Positions 23,621-35,400 of a stretch of 64,000 nucleotides of DNA are shown in pieces (the first letter of the stretch is position 1; every line of letters begins with the position of its first letter). The notes beneath the pieces were generated by a model, which saw only the letters and a program-made list of their open reading frames with translations, ran no database searches and was not told the origin of the DNA. Source of the stretch: Sphagnum magellanicum (lineage: Eukaryota; Streptophyta; Sphagnopsida; Sphagnales; Sphagnaceae); the NCBI GenBank assembly GCA_021904315.1, contig CM038907.1, positions 25,179,223 through 25,243,222 of the forward strand. Reading direction: 5' to 3'. The translations under genes and the position numbers were made by a program.

Positions 23621-24353
23621 GTTAAGTTGCTTGTTGATTTATTTTTGTTTTTTTCAAATTGTGTTTTGTCTCATTTTTTATAATAATAATGAACTTGTGA
23701 ATTTTCTAAGCCTTTTGTGCCTTTCATGTATGCTTGTTTGATCATACCTCTTTTCAAGTGCCTTACATTTTTTCAATAAAAAATGACTCTAGATTTTGTT
23801 CTCACTCATTTTCAATAATCATGTTATGAATAATCACATAACACATCATGAGGTCATAAATTGTATCCATTTGTCACAACCTACATGGGTTTCAATGATA
23901 GTGAATTTAAATTGCAATACATTAAAACATTTTTAAATATCCTTTTTTTCATTTTTTTCACCTTTTTTCATTTTGAGGCTCATGTATGGTTTGCATGAAG
24001 TAAAACCATGAAAGATAGATACCATTTGCCAAGAAATAGTATGAATGATACACATTGCCATTCACTATTAACCTCAAATCACTACCTTCCCCTTTTAACA
24101 TGTTTGCAACCATGTTTGATTAATCAAACACATTAATGTTATTGTAACCTCATGGAAGCCCAAAAAAAGCATGCCATATCCAAAGTGATCAATCCACAAT
24201 TTTTTCTAAAATTATGGACTTCTTTCCATCTTTGTTTTGAAATTGCTTAAGTGCCATCCAATCAAGTAGTTCTTCTACTTCTAATGCATAAAATCAAGAC
24301 TCGCAAACGTGCCTAGAAAGCCCCTTTTTACATTAATCTTGAATTGATTTCCT

Positions 24354-25628
24354 ATGTATGTTTTATGGGTTTCCAAAAGTATGTTTCATATTCCAACATA
24401 GGATGTCCTTGTTGCAACAAATACAACATGGTGGCAAATTGGACCACTTTCCTTGCATTCTTTCTAGCCACATCATGCGCAACTTGAATAGCAATAAATT
24501 TATGACCATGAGAAGCAAACAACTTTTGGTTCTTGGCATGCCTACAGACCTTAAAGGGTCCATTCACGATTAGGGTACCAAAAAGGAGTGTCTAATTAAA
24601 AAAGGATTGCAAAGGACAACTTTGGATTTTTGTTTATCTTACATTATTATAATTGTAGTGGATTGTCGTATGCCAACAAATAAAATGATATAATAAAAAT
24701 ATTTAAAAATAATTTGGATACTATGTTAATGTCCTTTTGAGTCTTGTAAAATAAAGGAATCAAATGTTTAAAGTACATTTTTAAAAAAGTAATCAAAAGG
24801 AAGACATAAAATCATACAATTGATTTCAAATTTTTGTACAACAAAAACATGCCCCATTTTATGAAAGTACATGTTCATTGGATGAACTTGATGAAAAACC
24901 AAATAATTCAAAAATTTCAAAGTCTTGAAATTTTGAAAGAAAGGGATGCAAGACAAATGACTATTTTTTAAAACCATTTGATAAAAAAATAAATGTTCAA
25001 TGGGTTCAAAATGTCTAGCTTTAGATGCAAGTCACATGTGAAGGAAATAAACATGTCAAAAAACATGTTTGGTTGTCCATTGAAACTCATTTTGGGATTT
25101 TTCGGGATTTTCTACATTTCTAGCGTTAAACTAAAATATTCATACCCAATTATGTATGATTATGAAAAATCACCATTAACACATGAATTATCTTATATTG
25201 GACTATTCAATTTTTCTCATTTAAGTTTGTTTCATGCAAATGTTATTTGTAAAAAGTAGCTCTAAAAAGTACTTAATTTATTTTTTCCTTTTTTGGTACC
25301 CCAACTTTAAAGTCCTTAAATCCTTTACAACCTTTCTATGACTTGCATGTTTAACCAAAGAATCCCATTTAATAGATAACACCTTATTTTTCCTTCCCGC
25401 CTCACTACAAATTCTGCATTTAACAATGTGCAAATTGTAATTTAACCTTACACATAATTTTCCCCAAAGAAGCTTAGCAACCCAAGAGTCTTGAAATTTT
25501 CTGGTTGTATCATACTTCCATTTCTTGACTCCTAGCTTTGATAATATGTAGACCTTCAAGAAGGTGGACATTAGGCATAATTTTTTCAAGGGGGATGACA
25601 AATTTTTTAAAGAACACAACATCATCAT
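24354..25628 (-). pseudogene. Decayed hAT-superfamily transposase fragment 1
   Basis: Read on the minus strand, 25628-25278 encodes a BED-like N-terminal region (KWKYDTTRKFQDSWVAKLLW, then CRICSEAGR and WDSLVKHASHRK), a Cys-x2-Cys and His arrangement common in plant hAT-type transposases. The next conserved block (CRHAKNQKLFASHGHKF ... VVQFATMLYLLQQGHPMLEY) lies at 24573-24352. The two blocks are normally almost contiguous; here they are separated by the 730-bp element at 24573-25302. Only the N-terminal third is recognisable; the catalytic core and dimerisation domain are not seen downstream. It is dead. Confidence 0.72.
24573..25302. mobile_element. 730-bp inverted-repeat element nested in the hAT remnant
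   Basis: The ends are inverted copies: left GGGTACCAAAAAGGA (from 24573), right TCCTTTTTTGGTACCCC (to 25302). The element sits exactly between two transposase blocks that are otherwise adjacent, so it is a later insertion. The interior is AT-rich with no recognised protein. A target-site duplication was not obvious, so the superfamily is not assigned. Confidence 0.65.
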
Positions 25629-25779
25629 TATTTAGGTTTGACAAATCAAAAGTACCAGGAGAAAATAGTGGAGAGGATGATGTAAAAGGACCATGAAAAC
25701 CATTATGATCAATAATTAGAAGAGGATCCTATTAGAATAAAAGAACTTGAACTTGTAAGAGTGTGGAGGAAGTATTGTC

Positions 25780-26265
25780 AAACCTTGAATTGGATTTTGG
25801 ATTTTTTGTGGAACCTTAAATTGTACCTTTGGAGTCTTAACCTCCACAATCTAAAAAAATTAAAAGAGAAGTTGAAAAATTGATTGGAAAAAAGTTTAAA
25901 ATGCAATGTGCAAATTATATAAACACAAGCTAATAAAAGTTATATCAAGCTGACAAATAACCAACAGCCAACAACATATGAAAAAAGGGGGGGGGGGGGT
26001 CTAGAATGCTAACCCAAAATGACCTTAAATTGGGTTTTAAACTTTTGGTGGAACCTTAAATTGCACCTTTGGACTCTAGACCTTTAAAATTTGGAGAACA
26101 TATAAGAAAAACAAGAATCAATTTGCAAGAAGTTGATAATACATTGTGTAGATTGCATTTATACAAGTTAAGAAAAGCTACATCATGTTGACAAGAAACC
26201 AATAGCCAACATCATATGAAAAAAAGAGGGGGAAAGGGGAATCTGTAATGCTTATCCAAATTGAA
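25780..26265. repeat. Tandem duplication, unit 240 bp, two copies
   Basis: The landmark GTGGAACCTTAAATTG occurs at 25808 and 26048, exactly 240 bp apart. Both units end in CCAACA(A/T)CATATGAAAAAA followed by a G-rich run (13 G at 25987-25999 in the first; GAGGGGGAAAGGGG in the second). No coding potential. Confidence 0.85.
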
Positions 26266-26269
26266 AGAA

Positions 26270-27928
26270 GTGCAAACATTACTAATTCAACATACCCTAA
26301 TTCTTGAATCCTAATTCCCTACCGAATCCTTTCAAGGTTCATTGGTTCATAGTCCCCTGCAAGTTGTAGTGGCGGACTCTAGAGTTTAGATCATTGATCG
26401 ATTGAAAATCACAAAAACACAAATGAGCAATCGTATAGAATCTAAAATACAAATCCTATTCACCTAACATTTCCCATGGAAATTCGATGTAGATTTTGAC
26501 AACAATTTCATGGATGTTTTTGGGATTCTATAAGATTGTGATGCGTGAAAAATCTCCAGCAAGTTTCATTGAAGAACACAAGCACACCAAGGTGTTTTGA
26601 AACTAGTGACACACACCATGCTTGCAATGGACCTCTGTCCTACACATGCAATGAAGAAAAAAATGCCTTGACAATTCAATACACAATGCACAAAAGGACT
26701 TCAACAAATAAAAACAATAGGTTTGGAGGAAGAAAATATTCCCTTCGTTAGCAAGAACTTCAAGACAAACATCAATGCCGATTCCAAACAACACGAGCGA
26801 AACTCTATTGTCTTCATGCACGTTGAAGAAACATCTCATCCACCACAATGAAGACCTGCCTTCTTGGCGAGCACAAACAAGGCTCTAGTGATAGTGCATA
26901 CTCTAAAGGAAGGACTTGGCGAGAACAAAGAACCAGCAAGAACTCCTTTTGGTGAACTGTTGCAACTCTTGTGCGAAACAAGCTAGCAAGGAAGATGACT
27001 TCCTCACAACTCACCTCTTTGGATGGTTGAGATCTCACTTGTTGGCGAGATCAACGGTTGTTGTCATCGCTACTTGGCAACACCCTAAAAGGGTTTAGGG
27101 TTTAGGTTGGCGAATTGGGACCGTTGATGTAGTGCAATCTGGCTCATCACATCTAGCACTGGATGTTTTGCAGCAAACTTTCATGATTCCTTCCCCTCCC
27201 CTTTTTTTCCTTTGTACGAGTAGCTGCCCTTTTTTAAAAGTAGAAATTTGGCTATTTTTCACCAGGAAAAAAAAAAAAAAAAACACTGCCCTGAAGTTAA
27301 AGCACCACCTGATGAAAATGGGTGGGTGTGTAATTGAGTGCAATGGGATGATACTTTTGCAGCTCACTTTCATACTCCCCTAACTTATTCCAAGTGAGCT
27401 TCACACCTTACGGATCATTGATATCATCCAAAAGTAATGAGAAGTTAGAACCAATTTTTTAGCCTGTCTTGCTGCTCTTGCACACTCCCCTCAATTACAG
27501 ACCAATATCATCGAGAGGTAGTTAAGTACATCATGTATTTTATTCTATTTCTACTTGAGTTGCTGCCCTTGCACAATGCACCTCTCTTGTAGGACCCTCC
27601 CTCCCTCATTGCCTTCCTTTGAAAGCACTTTTTACAAAATCCTTACATGAATGTATATATATAGCTGTGCATTCATTAAGGATTTCAGCTTTTGTTGGGC
27701 TCAACCTAGGGCATCATCATCATTTTGTAACACTCCAAAGAATAATTTGTGGCTTGCTACACAACTTCCCCATATTCCTCATCAGCTTTCTCAAAGCTCC
27801 TTTTTCAATTCCATCTCTGTTTGAAAGTACATGGGTACCTCTTTTTTCACTTTCTCCTCAAGTTAGGGTTGGTATCCCATGTTAATTTAAGTGTACATTT
27901 GGTTGATTTCTTATAGACCAACAAAGGG

Positions 27929-27959
<31 letters not shown>

Positions 27960-28799
27960 ACTTCATAGTGTATTTGGAGGGCACCTTATATCCATGGCTA
28001 ATGGGGAGAGGCCTCAAGACATGTCTACCTTAACTAAGGACATGGATTTTTTTCCCAAACAAAGGCAATTACTCTCATGTCATATTGACAATAGAGGTGT
28101 GTTGACAATTATGTGAATAAATTACATATAAAAAAAGAGACCAATCTATATGGAGATCTTACCTATTGAAGGGAAAGTGAGCCCAAAAACCATATATATA
28201 TATATATATATATTTATATATGGTCTCATTTAAGTGGCCCCCAAAGAATTCCATGAGGTCATGTTTAGTTCCAAATTATGTCAGTTTTATGATATGAAAT
28301 CCAATGAAGAACTTACTTTGCATCCATACCACATATATAAAAGGGAAAGGTATGTTTAAGAAAGTAGTCAAGTCTATCCATATCCCACAAGGTTCAAGAA
28401 TTCTTCAAATGTATCATATGAAGGGAGAATGAATAAGAGAATGGAAGTAAAAGTATTCCCCAAAAAATGAGAATAAGGCATCATTGAACTCCTTTAAAAC
28501 CTATATCATCCTCACTAGCATGTGAGAGCATGACAATTTTATATCATCAGGCTTGGTCCTACCTACATGCCATTTGTACAAAAGCATTGGGGAAAAAAAA
28601 TTCAAAATTCTATTGTATTTGTAGGTCACCTTATTATTGTATTGGGGGAAATAATAAATTTTCACAAAATTCACAAGAAAAGTAATTTAATTAATGTCAA
28701 ACTGAGCTAAGTACTAGGTAGGGTACTTGAAGATATTGTTTAGATATGTAAATTGGATCCATGCTTTCTCCCCACAAAAAAATTAAAAAAATAAAAAAA

Positions 28800-28853
<54 letters not shown>

Positions 28854-29990
28854 TAAAATGAGGGAGAGTAAAACAAAAAAAAAGAGCTACTGTTCCTTTT
28901 GGTACTCCTTTCCATGATGCAACAAATGAGAGGTATGGTAGCAAACCATGAATGTTATGAGAGAAGACAAAAAAAGACAGCCAAGCTTTGACAAGAAAGT
29001 TTGTAAGCTCCCCTCCTTCCCTCATCAAGTTGCTTTCTTACTTGTCAGATATGTCAGCAAGAGAGAAATAAATGAAGAGGAATTTGATGTTTCTAATAAG
29101 GATTCCATGATGCTTCCTTCTGCATTGGGTCACACACTTGTGTTGTTGTCCCACAAGCCCTACTAGTACTACTACTACCTCCATCTACTTACTAACTTTT
29201 GTATTTTTATTGTGGAAGTATCCACAAAACAAACACGCACACACACATATTGCTGACAAAATTCTTGGGTCCCATAATCCACCATCTCTTTTGGCAGCAA
29301 AAACAAACAAACAAACAAACAAACACCCACAAATCAAAGAGTGAAAAAGGATTTTCAGAAGGAAAAAAAAAAACTGGCAAAATGCTACCACCTCACTCAA
29401 CATCTCTTGTCCCCTTCTTGCTTTCAATGCCAATTATTTGCAGTCTTTTTTTTTTTTCTTCCTTTGCATCTATCTCTCTTTCCCATAATTTTTGAGTGGT
29501 GGATTTATTTGGATTTATTATGCATAGTTGTTACTTGTTATCAGAAATTTTATTTATTTATTTGTTGATTGATTTTTAAAAAAAAAGATTGCAGTCTTTG
29601 TTTGGTGAACAAAGATGCCATAAAAGTACAAGAGTTTAGTCATCTGTGATCACAACTCTATTGATGAAAAAGAGTATTAAAGGAGGAGAAGAACACTACT
29701 AAATTTAACTGAATTTCATTGCTCCCTTTGCTCCCACTACAAACTGTTTGACCTTCATAAAGACCTGCTGAAAATTTATTAGTGGTATTTGGATGGCATG
29801 TTCTAAAGCAGAATTGGACTTACCAGAAATGCCAGGGCCTTCCATTTTCAACAATGGCATCTTCTGGTGTTTGGGAGGTTATCTCCGGTCTTTCCATCTT
29901 TTAGCCTTGTAGATAGATGATCTGCTAATGATCCGCCTTGTGATGATTTATTGCATAATCTCATCTGCCAAAAAATTTCAGCAGCTCTTA
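26270..29990. other. Gene-free stretch with simple repeats
   Basis: No gene is recognised. It holds a telomere-like GGGTTTAGGGTTTAGG at about 27089-27104, a poly(A) run at 27270-27285, (TG)n near 27940-27958, (TA)n near 28193-28211, (GA)n at 28804-28850 and (AAAC)n near 29306-29323. The 26.5-27.1 kb part is less AT-rich and repeats GGCGAG-type motifs, but it has no long frame. Confidence 0.5.
28804..28850. repeat. (GA)n microsatellite
   Basis: About 23 uninterrupted GA dinucleotides, a likely polymorphic marker. It forces Leu/Ser-rich chance frames on the minus strand, which are not genes. Confidence 0.95.
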
Positions 29991-32700
29991 ACTTTCAGTA
30001 AGAACCTCGTCCTTGGGTGACCTTGGGTCTTAACAGTACACTTCTCAAAGGTGAAAGACAAAGTTGATAATGGCATCATTCTATCATGGATGGGTGGGGT
30101 GGTCATGACAGAGGCACAATATCAGCATTTGGAACAAACCCAATGGAATAATGTGCACTCTCATCATCCTTCTGGGATCCCCGTGCCCCTCCCCCCCATT
30201 CAAAAAATGGCAAGAGAAAAATTCCCAGCTCAATTTCAGCACAGATATCTTCAGCACAAGATTGTGAAGGAATCTATGTATCTATGTATCCATCTATCCA
30301 TCTTTTCATTTCAAAAATGGAATATTTTGCTCTTGCCAGATCTCTCTATGTTTTGTCCCCAAATCTGCACTTTGGTGCAGGGAAATGAAGTCAACGAACT
30401 AACAAGGTGCAATTTGAGCCCCATTGTTTTTTAAATCTTTCTGCTTGACGATTGCTTACCATGTTAAACCACATGATGGCTAGCAGATTGCTTTGGAGCA
30501 TAGCATATGTCCCTGGAATCTGACACCCAGTCCCGAGGTCAGTTACCAACTTTCTAGTTGGCCTTCCATCTGCCAACAGATCAACTCCAAATATACTTTT
30601 TTGGTTATTTCTCAATTGTTCAGAAAACACTTACTAGTGAAGAATCCCTTTTTGATTGCTTTCTTCAGAAACATTTACTACTGTTGTGTTCAGTGGCAGA
30701 AGAAGAAGAAGAAGAAGAAGAAGAAAAAGAAGCCTTCAAGCATTCTGTAGTGAGGGGAAAAAAAAACAAGAAAAAGCATGTACGATTGATTCTGTGCAGC
30801 TCATGAGAACTTTTGGATATAAGATAATTGCCCAGATTGCCAACTTAGTCTTACAACCACATCACAAGGTTTCTCCCTTGCTTTTTTTGCTTTCAACTTT
30901 TTTTGAGTTGTCCGGTACACAAAGAGGAAACTACAAGCTCAAAAGGAGAGACAGGTGACAGGCACAAGAGACCTTGCAAAAAACAGTACAAAATTGGTGA
31001 AAACCTGCACAAAATAGACTCTATACACCAGTACCAAGATTCAGAAACACATTATCATTAATCCATGTTTTTATGAGAGGGAGTGGTACCATGATGCCCA
31101 TCTCTCTCCCTTTTTATCTGGTGGTGATGATCATGCCCACAGTTTTTTGCTGCGTACGGTGGATAGATGTCTGCTCCTAGAGTGTGTCATAACACCTGCT
31201 GCAGGCAAAACCTCAACTAGTGCAAACAAGATATTGAAGAGTCTGAAGATATCAAAGACAAGTGATGGATATAATTGGACAAGTTTGTCACCAATTGCAC
31301 ATAGTTGTAATGATGTTTAGAACAGAACTCAAACTCAATCACTAATCAAAATGCACCAAACAGGGATTTCAGTTCTTGCAAATAGAATTTGCTTTTTGAG
31401 TGAAAGGTACAGCTTAGGATCAATGTGCTGAGCCCACTTTACCTGAAAGCTTGTCTCTATGTAATGTCTCTCCTGAAGATGTCTGTCACTTTACAGGCAA
31501 TGTCCTACAAAAATCTACATCTGCCATACACAGATTAGCTCTGTTGTTACATCGACGCTACTACTTCTGTGGTGGGCAGAATCTGTACATAGTTCTGCTA
31601 TCAAAGTTGCTGAAGCTACATACATACGAAAGGTCAAATCATCAAAGATTACTTGCAAAAATTTCTACATAGTTCTTCTTCAGTTATCAGAGTTGCTGAA
31701 GAACACATGGAAAGGTCAAGTCGTTGGAGAATACTTGCACCTTCCAAGCCACTCCAAACTCCCAGGACATCCCCAAATTGCACACCTCGCAAAAAAGTCT
31801 TGTCTCCACAGCTTGCACTTTGTCATTAACAGAGAGACCTTGATGAGAGAAGGGAACTTTCTACTCCAATTCAAAGAAAAAGTTCAAAGAGCATATACAC
31901 TTACAAAGTTGAAGAAAATGTCACAGTTACTATCCAACTACCCATCTGGGAAGCAGAAGCAAATGTGTTAGAAAGAGTAAGCAAATAGCTAGAACCCAAA
32001 TCTGGCAGCACAAGAGAATATTCATGAGTAAGCAAAAGAAAAATTCAGCAGCTGAAGGTTTTGGTTTTGGCTGTCCCTCTAAGTTGACATCCCTTTTCCT
32101 AGTACTCAATGGGGAAATCATCTCATCTTGCTTGATACAATGAAGCAACCACCCACTATGTTCCTCATTGCAGAGCTCTAAACTTTAAACCTCCAAATCT
32201 AAATGAATACACAGTTCTCCAAAAACCCTAATCTGGAAATCGGTCTGGACAACATTTGGCGGCTCTGTGCAATTGAAAGCTCAAGAGTTTAAAAAAGATT
32301 AAGTTTGAGAATTCTCAAACTTTTAGAGTGGGAAAAACAAACAATTTCTTCCTGCAACAACATCCTTTCGGCATGAGATCTGCAGAAAAAGGCAGCTACA
32401 GAGAACCTTTGTTTAGGTTCTTGAACTTCCCCTGTGCACTTATGAAAGCTTCCACAGGATGATGATGCCATGTCTGGACAATCGAGAGATCTTGTGCTGC
32501 TTGCACAGTTTGGATCTTCAAGCTCCTAAAGCAATGTCAGATTTTATCTTCATTTAGAGCAATGAAGCTATGATGAAGGCTGAAAAAGACTAATAAGTTG
32601 CCGATGCTTGCAAAAGACTCCACCGGGAAAAAGAAGCCCCAGGGACGCATTCTCTTGAGGAATTGAACATGAAGATTGAGAGAGCTTGTTGGACTCGGAA
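29990..32700. other. Less AT-rich region, no confirmed gene
   Basis: Base composition resembles the genic parts of the window, but no family is securely recognised. A short plus-strand segment at 30105-30206 resembles a QLQ motif (see findings). An (AAG)n tract lies at 30700-30727, and an internal duplication of about 90 bp pairs 31590-31665 with 31680-31745. The right-hand end may include 3' UTR of the minus-strand DUF1677 gene. Confidence 0.4.
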
Positions 32701-32722
32701 GATCCTCAAGCTTGCAAAAGAA

Positions 32723-33358
32723 TCATGGCAAGCTTTTTCGTTGTCCTCGAGCGGTAAAAGTTTCACTCCTGGAGAGAGCGGTTCGCTGCCATAGCCGACC
32801 TTTGGGCCTGGGAGTACCTCCGAGCTCCACACTGCGACGCAGAATTTGGCGCATCGCCATCGCTAGATGAGCAGCAGGATCTGCTCGAGTGAAGGTATTG
32901 AATTTGATGCATATTTTCATGTGACTCAGTAGCGCATCTTCCATGCCTGCTTCCGGACCTAGCCGTCTGCTCTCTTCCTTCACAGCTTCCGAGCACAAGC
33001 CACACACAAAATGGCCGCAAAAGATCTTTTTGGTTTGTTCAATGTACGCAGATGTACATTCTTCCGCCAGACCACAGCACTCGCATTTGGTCAGAATCTC
33101 CTCCTCCTCCTCGCCGCCTTCTTTCTCAGGCTGCTGCACTGTGACAGGTACCGTAAAGCTGAATTTCGACAAATTCTCCACCATGTCGGCTATGGCGGCG
33201 GAGGTTGTTGTTGTTATTGTTGTGTCTGACGCTGCCTTGCACAAGTTCTTCATCTCCGTGTGGCCACACGCTCCTCCTCCTCCTCCTCCTCCTCCTCCTC
33301 CTTTGCTACTGACGAACGGGCTGGACGTCGTCATAATAGTTTCCACCGCAGTTCCCAT
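32723..33358 (-). CDS. DUF1677 family protein (plant-specific, Cys-rich)
   Basis: An intact 211-aa frame from the ATG at 33358; the frame extends 14 codons further only through a GTG and is not needed. Residues 19-29 are a run of ten Gly (CTC repeat on the plus strand), and an acidic stretch sits near 80-87. The DUF1677 core follows at about 90-176: KCECCGLAEECTSAYIEQ, then FCGHFVCGLCSEAVKEE, HMKICIKF and AMRQILRRS. Conserved cysteines are at 92, 94, 95, 101, 114, 119 and 122, a spacing suggesting metal binding. The family is land-plant specific and its biochemical role is not established. Size fits the family. No intron is visible. Upstream lie microsatellites and the GGTTACC array. Confidence 0.9.
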   Translation of the reverse strand: MGTAVETIMTTSSPFVSSKGGGGGGGGGGACGHTEMKNLCKAASDTTITTTTSAAIADMVENLSKFSFTVPVTVQQPEKEGGEEEEEILTKCECCGLAEECTSAYIEQTKKIFCGHFVCGLCSEAVKEESRRLGPEAGMEDALLSHMKICIKFNTFTRADPAAHLAMAMRQILRRSVELGGTPRPKGRLWQRTALSRSETFTARGQRKSLP

Positions 33359-34365
33359 TGCCTTACTTCTTCTTCTCTTCCTTGCTACCTTCTCTGTCAC
33401 TCTCTCACAATGAATCCCCTAGAGGATTGCAAACAAACGCTCTTGCCAATGAACAACATCCGCCGCCGCCGCCGCAGCAGCAGCAGCAGCATTACGTATC
33501 TCTTCAACCTCTCGAGAAAGAAAAAGCTTGCAAAAGTCTCACAAAGCCTCAGAATAGATCAACAATCTCTAAAGCTCGAAGAGATTCTTCTCCTAGCACT
33601 TTCTGAGCCTCTTACGTTCTTTCTGCTTCAGGGATCTCAAACAAACCTTCGGATTCCGCACCAAAAACCTTGAAAAAAGAGTTCTTCTAACCTTATCGAA
33701 TGCACATAGTAATAAAGGAAACACCTCCAAGAGAAGAGAAATGTTTATATCCTAGAGAGACTGGTTTCAGAAGGAAATCCTTCTCTCAGCAGCAGAAGCT
33801 CTTAGCTCCGTGAATTACGAAAGAACGCTCAAGATTACGCACAACGCAAATGTCGGCAAAAGTCGGAGAAAAGTCTCCACCACAACACGCCACAGACCTT
33901 CAGAGTCGGCCACAAAAGAATCCGACGCCAGAAGCAACAGCAACTCCAGCAATTATCGTTGTTGGATTCCTAGAAAAAAGAAGCTCAGTGCAGCATTGTC
34001 GTGATTTCTGAATAACATAGATCCTCAGGAGTTACACACGAAAATCCTAGAAAACTCAAACAAAAGAAGAAGGAAAAAAAAAACACGACAAAGACTAGGA
34101 TCCCGGTGCTCAGAACAAGAAGCAAAAAGATGCAAAAAAAAATGACACAAAAACACTCTGCAACAAGTTGTAAATACCAGCTACTACTATTCTTTCTTCT
34201 GAAATCTATCTGTAAAGCTTCTTGCTGTCCTTCTTCTACTCCTACCACGCTCTAGAACAAGCGCTGAATCCTACCCTACAGAAGCTCGATCTGCGAGAGC
34301 TCCGTCGCAGAAGCTTATGCAACAAGGAGAGAGTCTTCTTCTCCACGCGAGCGAGACAGAGCTTG
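33359..34365 (-). promoter_or_regulatory. 5' region of the DUF1677 gene
   Basis: This block contains trinucleotide tracts (CCGCCGCCGCCGCAGCAGCAG at 33462-33490) and CT/GA-rich stretches, as is common in plant 5' UTRs and core promoters. No single TATA box can be assigned. Plus-strand frames across it are antisense or low-complexity artefacts. Confidence 0.4.
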
Positions 34366-35158
34366 CAGCGAGCTCGTGTTGATACCCGCCGGTCACCATC
34401 AGGTTACTGGTACTTGTCGGCTACCAGCGTCTCCGCGTACGATGCGTGCGGGTAAATTTGTCTTTGTCCGCAGAATTAATGCTCGTGGTTTTACCAGCCG
34501 GATACCAATGGATACGGGTACCTGCGTGTTACCGACTCCTCCGCGTCTGTGATTCTTCACCGTTCCCAGAACGCAACGCTCGTGGTAGTACCCGCAGGTT
34601 ACCAGGTCCAATTGAGTCCTGTCGGTTACCTGCGTCTCCGGTTATCACCTTAGTTCTTGCTTTTCCCCCAGAACGCTAGTAATAATACACCCCGGTTATC
34701 ATACGGTCCTGTTACAGTGTCCGGTACCGACTCCTGCCGGTATTAATCTTCGGGCAATTTTTTTTCTTTTCCTTCTTCGAAGGATGCTCGATTTCTACCC
34801 GCCGGTCGTCAAACGGCACTGGTACCTATCCGTTACCGACTGACGTCGCCCCCTGTTATTCTTCGGGTAAAATTTTTTTTCTTTTCGTTACTCGCACCGT
34901 GCTCGTGATACTACCCTCCGGTTACCAGCGACACTGTCGGCTACTGACAGGTATATACTAAAGTCAGGTCATTTTTGTTTCATTCCCTAGAGCGCTCGTG
35001 TCATCACCCGCGGGTTACCTGTAGCAGCCGGTCCGTGCAGGTTACCTGCTTCTCCGGGTATTTTTTTCATTTTCCCAGAAGGCTAGTGTTATTGCTCTCC
35101 GGTTACCATTCGGTTACCTATTTCTCCACGGGTACCAGTCGGTTACCTACTTCTCGAT
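34365..35158. repeat. GC-rich degenerate tandem array with GGTTACC cores, eight units
   Basis: Eight diverged units of 88-115 bp. Each begins near GCTCGTG or GCTAGTG (34372, 34481, 34578, 34675, 34786, 34901, 34994, 35082), then ACCCGCCGGTTACC or a variant, further GGTTACC/GGTACC motifs, CTCCGGGTA and a T-rich spacer often followed by CCCAGAACGC. The array is strongly GC- and CpG-enriched compared with the AT-rich sequence directly right of it. It lies about 1 kb upstream of the DUF1677 start. No frame crosses it. Whether it is regulatory or a satellite is unknown. Confidence 0.85.
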
Positions 35159-35189
35159 AATTAGCTTTTTTTTATAAAAAGTTTCAAAA

Positions 35190-35400
35190 AAGGGTTTTTT
35201 TTGGGGAAGGGGGGCTATTTGTTGCCAGATTTCAAAAAGAATTTCAGAAAATTTGCCAGACCCCAGTACCCGAATAATATCCTTTTACAATAGTTTAGCC
35301 AACAAACTTACATAGGTTTTTCACCTCCATAATTAATTTATAGCCAAATTTGGCTAAACTTTTTTATGGATGATTGCCAACTTAGCTTCCTTACAAAATT
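35190..35400. repeat. Dispersed TAGCCAAA repeat, inverse orientation
   Basis: Contains the perfect 16-bp palindrome TAGCCAAATTTGGCTA, then TTTTATGGATGATTGCCAAC. Read on the minus strand, the order of motifs matches 9345-9480 and 18100-18300. Confidence 0.65.

Noticed and set aside
32943..33413. 156-codon plus-strand frame with a poly-Pro run
   Set aside because: Antisense to the DUF1677 gene; the proline run is the complement of its glycine repeat.
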